DNA from: DASPKO01 sp035628055
GTDB lineage: Bacteria > Planctomycetota > Phycisphaerae > Phycisphaerales > UBA1924
Direction: 5' to 3'
Assembly (NCBI GenBank): GCA_035628055.1
Contig: DASPKO010000118.1
Location: forward strand, 1 to 6,152
Length of the DNA stretch: 6,152 nt
Made by a program: the position numbers and the translations under genes. The notes beneath the pieces were generated by a model. It was not told the DNA's origin. It searched no databases and saw only the letters and a program-made list of their open reading frames with translations. Of the stretch, positions 1 through 5,729 are shown piece by piece (within the stretch, counting starts at the first letter, position 1; every line of letters begins with the position of its first letter).

Positions 1-1332
1 CGAGAACTGACCCGCGAGCCGCCCCACGCCCTGGCCGGTGGCGGGAGCGCCCTGCTGCGGGTTGCCGCCGCGGGCCGCGGCCGCGCCAGCGGCCTCGCCG
101 AAGAGCCCCTCGAGCAGGGTCCGCACCTTCACCGGGTCGGAGTTCTTCAGGTCGTAGATCCGCGGGACGACGGCCTCCTCCGGGAGGGGACGATCCCAGA
201 CGTTCAGGACCTGGTCGGCGATCTGCTCGAGGATGGCCGGCTCGGCGAGCACCGTCACCGAGTTCTGCTGGGTGTTGGCGGTGACGCGGATGTTGCCCGA
301 GAGCGAGGCCGTGCCCGCGCCCGGGCCGGCCCCCTGCTGTTGCTGCTGCGGGGAGCCGCCCCCGCGCTCGCCGCGGTCGCCCCCGCCGCGCATCTGAATG
401 ATCGCGTCGCGGCGCTGCTGCTGTTGCTGCTGCTGGTTCCCGCCGCGGGCCGGCTGGCTGGAGAAGAGCTCGCGGATGTTGTCGGCGACCTGGGTGGCGT
501 CGGCGTACCGGAGGCGGTAGGTCTCGGTGCCCAGGGCGGCGGAGCTGGGCCGGTCGAGCGCCTCGACCACGTGCTCGAGCCGCTGGAGCAGGGCCACGTT
601 GCCCATGACGACGACCTGGTTCGAGTCGGTGTCGACGTAGTACTTGGCGAACTCCGGGAGCGAGTCCTTGATGATCTTGCCGACGTTCTCGGCCGAGGCG
701 TGCCGCAGGGCGAAGACCTTCTCGACCACGGTGCCCAGGTCGGTGCGGCGCAGCATGGACTCGGTGGGCCCGATCACCGGAACGTCCTGGCGGGTTATCT
801 CGGCGATGTCGCGGAGGATGATCAGGTCCTCGGTCTGCACGACGCCGATCCCGGCCTGCTGGAGGGCCAGGAAGACCAGGTCCAGGGCGCGCTGGCGCGG
901 GAGGGGCTGATCGTTCAGGACGGTGATGCGGCGCGTGAGGATGTCCTGCTGGGGCATCACCACCTTGCCCGTCGCCTCGACGATGAAGGGCACCACCTGC
1001 TCCACCGGGGTGTTCTTGAAGGCCAGTGGCGCGGGCTCGTCGCGGCCCGAGCGCGGCGCGGCCGCCTCAGGCTCGGCCGGCTCGCCCCCGGCCGGGAGCG
1101 GCGGCGGGGCCGCCTCGGGCTCGGCGGCGTCGGGCGGCGGTTGGTCCGCGGGCTCGGCAGCCTCCGGACCGGGCGCCGGGGCCGGAGACGCCGGCTGCGG
1201 GTCCGGCGTGGGCGGCTGCGCCAGCCCCGACCCCGGGCGCGGGGCCAGGGCGGCGAGGCCAACGGCACCGGCGGCGGTGACAAGCAGCACCGGGGAGAGG
1301 GCGAGCAGACCGCGGGAACAAGTGATGGTCAT
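1..1332 (-). CDS. gspD: GspD secretin, N-terminal 444 residues (3' end outside the window)
   Basis: This frame is open from the ATG at 1332 to base 1 with no stop. GspD multimerises into the outer-membrane channel, and its N-domains hang in the periplasm and bind the GspC-type protein. The start is in the ATGA overlap with the preceding gene. Residues 1-39 look like a signal peptide (basic start, hydrophobic LLALSPVLLVTAAGAVGLAAL, possible cleavage after GLA). A Pro/Ala/Glu-rich linker (40-100) contains two near-identical EPEAA units. N0 lies at about 100-180 (LAFKNTPVEQVVPFIVEATG, DLVFLALQQAGIGVV, DLIILRD). N1 lies at about 195-262 (EKVFALRHASAENVGKIIKD, DSNQVVVMG, LEHVVEALDRP). N2 lies at about 269-383 and is split by a Gln/Gly-rich insert (about 296-342). 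It resumes at GNIRVTANTQQNSVTVLAEP and ends LNVWDRP. N3 starts at about 390 (IYDLKNSDPVKVRTLLEGLF) and runs into another Gly/Gln-rich insert. The C-terminal secretin domain is not in the window. PilQ is the alternative, but GspK upstream favours GspD. Confidence 0.93.
   Translation of the reverse strand, partial: MTITCSRGLLALSPVLLVTAAGAVGLAALAPRPGSGLAQPPTPDPQPASPAPAPGPEAAEPADQPPPDAAEPEAAPPPLPAGGEPAEPEAAAPRSGRDEPAPLAFKNTPVEQVVPFIVEATGKVVMPQQDILTRRITVLNDQPLPRQRALDLVFLALQQAGIGVVQTEDLIILRDIAEITRQDVPVIGPTESMLRRTDLGTVVEKVFALRHASAENVGKIIKDSLPEFAKYYVDTDSNQVVVMGNVALLQRLEHVVEALDRPSSAALGTETYRLRYADATQVADNIRELFSSQPARGGNQQQQQQQRRDAIIQMRGGGDRGERGGGSPQQQQQGAGPGAGTASLSGNIRVTANTQQNSVTVLAEPAILEQIADQVLNVWDRPLPEEAVVPRIYDLKNSDPVKVRTLLEGLFGEAAGAAAARGGNPQQGAPATGQGVGRLAGQFS
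334..349. repeat. CTG/TTG triplet tract, copy 1 of a 16-base direct repeat
   Basis: Five glutamine codons of gspD (CAG/CAA on the coding strand, residues 329-333). The 16 bases CTGCTGTTGCTGCTGC recur exactly at 418-433, 84 bases away, which is a whole number (28) of codons. Confidence 0.85.
415..435. repeat. CTG/TTG triplet tract encoding seven consecutive Gln, containing copy 2 of the direct repeat
   Basis: Seven glutamine codons of gspD (residues 300-306), all CAG except one CAA. The tract contains the second exact copy (418-433) of the 16-base repeat. Together with the other copy it flanks the low-complexity insert in the N2 domain. Confidence 0.85.
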
Positions 1333-2075
1333 GATCGGATGCCTGGGGGTTGGCGGGCGCCGGGCGCACCGGGCGCGGGAGGCGGCTGCGGGGGCGGGTC
1401 CGGGGTGGGCGTGTCGCTCGGGGGAGGCTCGGCGGGCGGGGTGTCCGCCGGGGGCGCATTCTCGGGAGGATCCGTCGCGGGCGGTACCAACGAACCGGGT
1501 GCCGGGCCGCGCGTGTCCGGCGGCCGATCGCGAGTTTCGGCCTCTTCGCGCCGTGGGGGTTCCGCGGCGGGGGCGCCCGCGCTTAGGAGCCCGCGGCGCT
1601 CAAAGAGGGGCACGGTGAACTCGACACCGCGCCAGCGCACCCGGGCCGACCAGGGCGGCTCGAGGGCGAGGAGGGCCAGGTCCGCGAGTCGAGACTCCTC
1701 GCCGGCGCGGAGCCATGTGCCGTCGGCGAAGAGAGCGGTCCCGCTGACCATGCCAACCAGCGGGGGCCCGGCATACACGGCGGGCGGCGGGGGCGGAAGG
1801 TCGACCGGGTCGGCGCGCACGAGCCGCGGCGCCGGGCGCGGTGGGACGAAGAAGAGCGAGCGGCCATCGAGCCGGTCTGCGTGCAGCCGCAACTCGGACG
1901 CCAACGTCTCGGCGGGCGGCGGGCCGGCGGGGAGGGGCGCGGGCTCACGCTCCGCGAGCAGGTCGCCCACGAGCGGCGCCGTAGTCCAGGCCATGACCAG
2001 CACCGCGAGCGCGAGCACGCCCAGGGCGACCAGCCCGAGCGCCGGGCGCGGGGTGGCGGGGGTGCGGACAGTCAT
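1329..2075 (-). CDS. GspC/XpsN/PilP-like HR-domain protein linking platform and secretin (248 aa)
   Basis: Proteins of this type span the inner membrane and use a periplasmic homology-region (HR) domain to contact the N0 domain of the secretin. The start is the ATG at 2075 (ATGA overlap with gspM), with GGAG 8 bases upstream. Residues 1-12 are short and basic. A membrane helix (about 13-32, LGLVALGVLALAVLVMAW) is followed by a Pro-rich linker and then an HR-like beta domain at about 101-160. That domain contains PPLVGMVSGTALFADGTWLRAGE, which has the 'LvG.v....a.f..g.....GE' pattern, and ends in strands around VRWRGVEFTVPLFE. There is no PDZ or coiled-coil domain after the HR. Instead residues 165-248 form a disordered tail very rich in Pro, Asp and Glu. 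Its position directly before gspD matches xpsN in Xanthomonas and pilP in pilus operons. I leave the symbol empty because GspC-like, GspN/XpsN-like and PilP-like cannot be separated here. Confidence 0.68.
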   Translation of the reverse strand: MTVRTPATPRPALGLVALGVLALAVLVMAWTTAPLVGDLLAEREPAPLPAGPPPAETLASELRLHADRLDGRSLFFVPPRPAPRLVRADPVDLPPPPPAVYAGPPLVGMVSGTALFADGTWLRAGEESRLADLALLALEPPWSARVRWRGVEFTVPLFERRGLLSAGAPAAEPPRREEAETRDRPPDTRGPAPGSLVPPATDPPENAPPADTPPAEPPPSDTPTPDPPPQPPPAPGAPGARQPPGIRS

Positions 2076-2653
2076 CGGCGCTTCTCCACGAGCACCCAGG
2101 TCTCGGGCGAGACGATGGCGCGGACGCGCCCCGAGGCGCCCCCGCCCGCCCGGGACTCGGCGCGGCGCAGGCTGACCCGGGCCAGGGCGGTCACCTCGGG
2201 GGCGGCCTCGAGGTCCGCGACCACGGCGGTGATGACCTCGGGGGCGGCCTCGAAGGTCAGGTCGATGATGAGCCGCTCGAGGCTCTGTCCCGGGCTGACG
2301 AGGTCGGCGATCGCGGGGTTGGGGACCAGGGCCGCAAGACGCTCGCTGCGATCAGCCGACACGCCGTGCTCGGCGAGGATGGTGTTGACGCGTTCGTATA
2401 GCGCCTGCTTGGCCTCAGCGGCCGGCCTGGGCAAGGCCGGGGCGGCCAGCGCCGCGGGAATCGACTGCGCGGAGGCGGCCAGGAGGCGCTCCTGGTCGAG
2501 CTGGTTGGCGAGCGCCTCGGCGCGCGCGGCGGCGCGGGCGCGGGCGTCGAGCGCGGGCTCAACGAGCCCGAAGTAGAGGACGATGCCCAGGCTGGCAAGG
2601 AAGGCCCAGCGGGCCGCGCGGGGGGTGCGGGCGTAGAGCGCGGGGAGGTTCAC
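2072..2653 (-). CDS. gspM: GspM/PilO-like T2SS inner-membrane platform protein (193 aa)
   Basis: This small bitopic protein is the expected GspL partner in the assembly platform. The start is the GTG at 2653, inside the GTGA overlap with the gspL stop. A strong GGAGGAG lies within the end of gspL, 11 bases upstream. A short cytoplasmic N-terminus rich in Arg is followed by one membrane helix (about 15-31, WAFLASLGIVLYFGLVE). Next comes an Ala/Arg/Glu-rich helical stretch (33-60, likely coiled coil), a Pro/Ala linker (64-80) and a periplasmic alpha/beta domain (about 83-190). Segments such as LERLIIDLTFEAAPEVITAV and ETWVLVEKRR fit the ferredoxin-like fold of GspM and PilO. Length and topology match GspM (about 160-200 residues). 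Sequence conservation in this family is low, so the call relies on topology and on its place between gspL and the GspC-like gene. PilO-like is the main alternative name. Confidence 0.75.
   Translation of the reverse strand: MNLPALYARTPRAARWAFLASLGIVLYFGLVEPALDARARAAARAEALANQLDQERLLAASAQSIPAALAAPALPRPAAEAKQALYERVNTILAEHGVSADRSERLAALVPNPAIADLVSPGQSLERLIIDLTFEAAPEVITAVVADLEAAPEVTALARVSLRRAESRAGGGASGRVRAIVSPETWVLVEKRR
2084..2087 (-). promoter_or_regulatory. Ribosome binding site of the GspC-like gene (GGAG)
   Basis: GGAG on the minus strand is followed by 8 bases and then the ATG at 2075. It sits inside the last codons of gspM and fits a start at the ATGA overlap. Confidence 0.6.
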
Positions 2654-4386
2654 TTGGGGTTCAGCTCCTCCATGCGGCGCCGGGCCTTCTCCGACTCGGC
2701 GCTGAGCCGCTCCTTGAGCTGGGGGTCCGTCGTCTCGCTAGCCGCCTTGCGACGCCGCGCGTATTCGAGCATTGCCTTGGTTCGATCCAGGGCCGCGATC
2801 TCTTCGTCGGTCAGCGGGGGCGGAGGGGCGGCGGGCGCGACCGGGCCGACGGCAGATGGCGGCCGGGGCGTTCGTCCCCGCCGGCTCGCGCGGGCCGGGT
2901 CGGGGTCGTCCGCCCGGTCCGCAGAGACCCGCGCCGCCGGCCGGTCCTCGTCGGACGCGGCCTGCTCTCCGTAGAGCCGCTCCGCCAGTGACCGCGCGGC
3001 GTAGTCCTCGACGGGCTTGGCGGGGAAATAAGGCGCCACCACACGGGCGCTGATCTGGAAGTCGACGCGCCCGGGCTCGTCGGCGGCGGTCACCGAGGGG
3101 GCGGCGGCGTCGGAGAAGACCCGCGACTGGTTGAGGTTGCGGATGTAATCCGCCACCAGCTCGGCCGAGTCGGCCACGCCACGCACGGCGAGCCCGGTCT
3201 CGGGGGCCAGCTCGACGGCCACGGCGCGCACGCCGACGGGGGCGGCGGCGGCGGCGTCCGAGAGCAGCTTGGTCATGGGCCAGCGATGCGCGCGCAGCAG
3301 GGTCGCGAAGGCGGCGCGGCGCGAGGCGTCCCCGAGGCGGCGCTGCAGCGCGTCGGTCGAGCCGGCCCGCGCCGCCAGGGCCTCCTGGCGCGCGACCGCC
3401 ACGCCAAGCGGCCACAGCAGCATCAGGGCCAGGGCCACCAGCACCGCGACCCCGGCCCGGGAGGGCCGGGCGAGCCACTCGGCGGCGCGGCGGAGCATCG
3501 GGCCCGAGCGCGGCTCCGGCTCCTCGCGGAGGCCCAGGAGCGGCGCCAGCGCCGCGTCACGAACCGCCGCCGTCTCGGCGAGCAGCGCTCCCAGCGCCAG
3601 CCCGAAGTCCTGGCGCCAGGCGGGGTCGGCGGGGGTGCCGGAGACCGGACGGCCCGGGCCGGAAAGGTGCAGCAGGCGCGGCTGCTCGGCGGCGGGCGCG
3701 GGCACGGGCTCGAGCCCGGCGCTCTGGCGCGCCTGGTCCAAAGCCCCGCGGACGGTCCGCGCCCAGTCGGCGGCCGGATCGGCGCGCAGCACCCGGGCCA
3801 CGGGCTGGGCCGGGCCCACCGCCAGCACGCAGATGGCGCCCGAGTCGCGGTCGGCATAGAGCGCCGACCCGGCGCTTTCGGCCTGCGCGAGAGCGGCGAG
3901 ACAGACCGGCTCGGGGACGTGCGCGTCGGCCGGCGCCGGCAGCCCGCTCGGCTCGCCCGGCCCGGAGACCCACCCCACCAGCAGCGGGAGCGGAGGCGAC
4001 CCCGCCGGCCCGGGGCGCAGCAGGCCCGCGGCGCGCCGGTGCGGGGGGATCGCGCTGGGCAGCTCGGCCTCGGCCATCAGCCCGAGCGCGGCCACCACGG
4101 GGGTCGGGTCCTGCGCGGGGTCGCCCGGGACTGGCAGGCGCGCGACGCGGCAGACGGTCTGGCCCGCGGGGAGGAGGCGGAGCACGCGAGCGGGACGGTG
4201 CGCGCGCAGGGCCGCGCGCAGCGGCTCGGGGCGGGCGGTATCGAACGAGAGCGCGGCGTGCACGCGCACGCCTGGCGCCGCCGCGCCGCGGCCTGACGGC
4301 TCGAAACTGGCGACCAGGAGCCGCCACTGCCCGCCCTGGCGGTGGAGGGCGGCGAGCGGGCGGGAGCTGGTCCGGCGCGGGCTCAT
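2650..4386 (-). CDS. gspL: GspL-like T2SS inner-membrane platform protein (PilM-PilN type, 578 aa)
   Basis: GspL is a bitopic inner-membrane protein. Its cytoplasmic actin-like domain recruits the GspE ATPase and its periplasmic ferredoxin-like domain pairs with GspM. The start is the ATG at 4386, overlapping the gspK stop (ATGA). No strong ribosome site is visible, which suggests coupling. Residues 1-300 resemble divergent GspL/PilM. The clearest part is LLPAGQTVCRVARLPVPGD (71-89) followed by an acidic helix, MAEAELPSAIPPHRRAAGLL (104-123). One membrane helix spans about 312-332. Residues 369-455 match a PilN/GspL ferredoxin-like domain: WPMTKLLSDAAAAAPVGV, then ELVADYIRNLNQSRVF, then VDFQISARVV. 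Beyond it is an unusual extension: a charged and Pro-rich linker (about 476-524) and a highly charged helical or coiled-coil segment (525-577) ending MEELNPK. Classical GspL is about 400 residues. I see no clear nucleotide-binding motif. The role is inferred from architecture and operon position. Confidence 0.82.
   Translation of the reverse strand: MSPRRTSSRPLAALHRQGGQWRLLVASFEPSGRGAAAPGVRVHAALSFDTARPEPLRAALRAHRPARVLRLLPAGQTVCRVARLPVPGDPAQDPTPVVAALGLMAEAELPSAIPPHRRAAGLLRPGPAGSPPLPLLVGWVSGPGEPSGLPAPADAHVPEPVCLAALAQAESAGSALYADRDSGAICVLAVGPAQPVARVLRADPAADWARTVRGALDQARQSAGLEPVPAPAAEQPRLLHLSGPGRPVSGTPADPAWRQDFGLALGALLAETAAVRDAALAPLLGLREEPEPRSGPMLRRAAEWLARPSRAGVAVLVALALMLLWPLGVAVARQEALAARAGSTDALQRRLGDASRRAAFATLLRAHRWPMTKLLSDAAAAAPVGVRAVAVELAPETGLAVRGVADSAELVADYIRNLNQSRVFSDAAAPSVTAADEPGRVDFQISARVVAPYFPAKPVEDYAARSLAERLYGEQAASDEDRPAARVSADRADDPDPARASRRGRTPRPPSAVGPVAPAAPPPPLTDEEIAALDRTKAMLEYARRRKAASETTDPQLKERLSAESEKARRRMEELNPK
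2665..2671 (-). promoter_or_regulatory. Ribosome binding site of gspM (GGAGGAG)
   Basis: A purine-rich GGAGGAG on the minus strand lies within the last codons of gspL (the MEELNPK coding region), 11 bases before the GTG at 2653. It is the strongest Shine-Dalgarno match in the window, with spacing slightly longer than ideal. It supports the unusual GTG start. Confidence 0.55.
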
Positions 4387-5729
4387 GGGGTGCGGAGGTC
4401 CTGGATGACGATCGGCAGGCTGGAGCGATCGACCACGGCGACCAGCTCGACCTCCAGCCCGGTGGAGTGATCGCGCCCCCGCGAGGTCACACAATACACG
4501 TTGGAGGTGACGTCCAGAAGCTCGACGAGGTCGGCGAGGCGTGCCCGGCTCATGCTGGGAATCTCGAGCAGGTCGATCACGCTGGCAAAGCCCCCGGCGG
4601 AGCGCCTGGCCTCGCGCTCGAACATGATGGCGTCGGCCACCGCCGGGTCGATCGAGGGGAGATACTCGAAGACCTCGGGTGGACAGGTGTTGACGTTGAG
4701 GCGGCCCGGCCCCGCCGCGGCGGGCGGCCCGATCGAGCACTCGTCGAACAGGGCCGCGAGCTGCTCATTGGTCAGCGGCTCGGGGCTGGCGGCGGCCCCG
4801 CGGACCGTGGGGCTGGCGGAGGCCTCCTGGCCCGGCAGGCTCGCGGGGTCGGTCCTGAGGAGCTCGGCCATGGTCGCGCCCTCCTGGGCGGCGTAGGCGG
4901 CGATGGCCTGGGCCTGGGCCAGCGAGAGCCCGGCAACCTCCGCGATCTCGTCGTCCTCGGCGCTGGCCAGGTCGAGCCGCTCCTCCCCGGAACGACCCAG
5001 CCCCCCGCTCGCGCTCACGGATGTCAGCAGGCCCGACCAACCGGCGCTGAGCACGCCGTCGGCGTCGTCGGGCGGCCACGAGACGGGCCCGTCGTCCTCC
5101 TCGGGATCGAGCAGGCCGTTGAGATTCCAGTCCTCGCCGCGCACCATCTGGGGCGTCACCCCCGCCACCAGCTCGAGCTCGGCGATCGACCGCATCGGGG
5201 CGTTGCGGGGCGCATAGGGGAAGCGCCGGCTGGACAGATAGTGTCCCGACTCGGCCCCGGACTCCCGGGCGTCGTCGTCGGGGTCGGTCCAGTCCATGAT
5301 CGCCTGGGCGATGTCCGGCGTCATGCCGGGGAGGGTCATCAGCTCTTCCTCGTTGAGCAGGTTGACGTTGGGGCGCGAGTGCGCGTCGCTCGGGCCGACG
5401 ACCGGGCCCTGCGCGGTGTCGTGCGACACGCCATAGCTGGCCATCCAGAGCGTTCCCTCGGCCACCTCGGCCAGGTCGTCGAGGACCACCAGACCGCCGG
5501 CGGACTGGGGGTCGAGCGTCGCGGCCGCGAGCGCCGCGACCATCGCCTCGAGCCCGGCGCGTGCCGCCCACCGGGCCCGGACCTCGGCGACCGCCTGGCG
5601 TCCGGCGCCGGCGTCGCGCCAGGCCGCGGCCTGGGTGGCCACCAGCACGACCGCCGTGAGCGCGATGGTCCACAAAACCACGAGGGTTGCGAACGCGCGA
5701 CGCCGCACTCTGGCGCGGGGGCGGCTCAC
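4383..5729 (-). CDS. gspK: GspK, T2SS pseudopilus-tip minor pseudopilin (448 aa)
   Basis: GspK is the large minor pseudopilin that caps the pseudopilus together with GspI and GspJ. The start is the GTG at 5729, overlapping the gspJ stop as GTGA, with GGAG 7 bases upstream. The frame stays open upstream only as a shadow of gspJ. Residues 1-12 are basic. A hydrophobic helix (about 13-36) begins RRRA/FATLVVLW, so the predicted prepilin-peptidase site has Ala rather than Gly at -1. Position +5 is Val, not Glu, as is typical of GspK. Helix-hairpin-helix-like repeats of the family appear at about 118-150 (PNVNLLN, then LMTLPGMTPDIAQAIMDWTD) and 343-390 (RLNVNTCPPEVFEYLPSI). Between them are GAESGHYLSS (158-167) and an SIAELELVAGVTP segment (181-193). 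An insertion at 198-240 contains the EF-hand-type loop DWNLNGLLDPEE (200-211). The C-terminal strands (about 410-445) resemble the usual GspK ending. At 448 residues it is longer than the roughly 320-residue classical GspK. The family call is firm. Confidence 0.93.
   Translation of the reverse strand: MSRPRARVRRRAFATLVVLWTIALTAVVLVATQAAAWRDAGAGRQAVAEVRARWAARAGLEAMVAALAAATLDPQSAGGLVVLDDLAEVAEGTLWMASYGVSHDTAQGPVVGPSDAHSRPNVNLLNEEELMTLPGMTPDIAQAIMDWTDPDDDARESGAESGHYLSSRRFPYAPRNAPMRSIAELELVAGVTPQMVRGEDWNLNGLLDPEEDDGPVSWPPDDADGVLSAGWSGLLTSVSASGGLGRSGEERLDLASAEDDEIAEVAGLSLAQAQAIAAYAAQEGATMAELLRTDPASLPGQEASASPTVRGAAASPEPLTNEQLAALFDECSIGPPAAAGPGRLNVNTCPPEVFEYLPSIDPAVADAIMFEREARRSAGGFASVIDLLEIPSMSRARLADLVELLDVTSNVYCVTSRGRDHSTGLEVELVAVVDRSSLPIVIQDLRTP

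Noticed and set aside
957..1459. Minus-strand frames of 108 and 130 codons overlapping the start of gspD.
   Set aside because: They are out of frame with gspD and the GspC-like gene and consist mostly of Arg, Pro and Ala, so they are shadows of the Pro-rich linker region.
340..2175. A 611-codon open frame on the plus strand, the longest of its strand.
   Set aside because: It lies antisense to the GspD, GspC-like and GspM genes, and its translation is low-complexity Gly/Arg/Ala/Ser with no domain. Long antisense frames are expected where third positions are almost always G or C.
3286..4296. A 336-codon plus-strand open frame.
   Set aside because: It is antisense to gspL and shows shadow composition (Arg/Gly/Gln-rich) with no membrane or domain signal.
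4387..4740. An extra 118 N-terminal codons for gspL.
   Set aside because: This stretch is the gspK coding region in another frame. The ATG in the ATGA overlap gives a normal GspL N-terminus.
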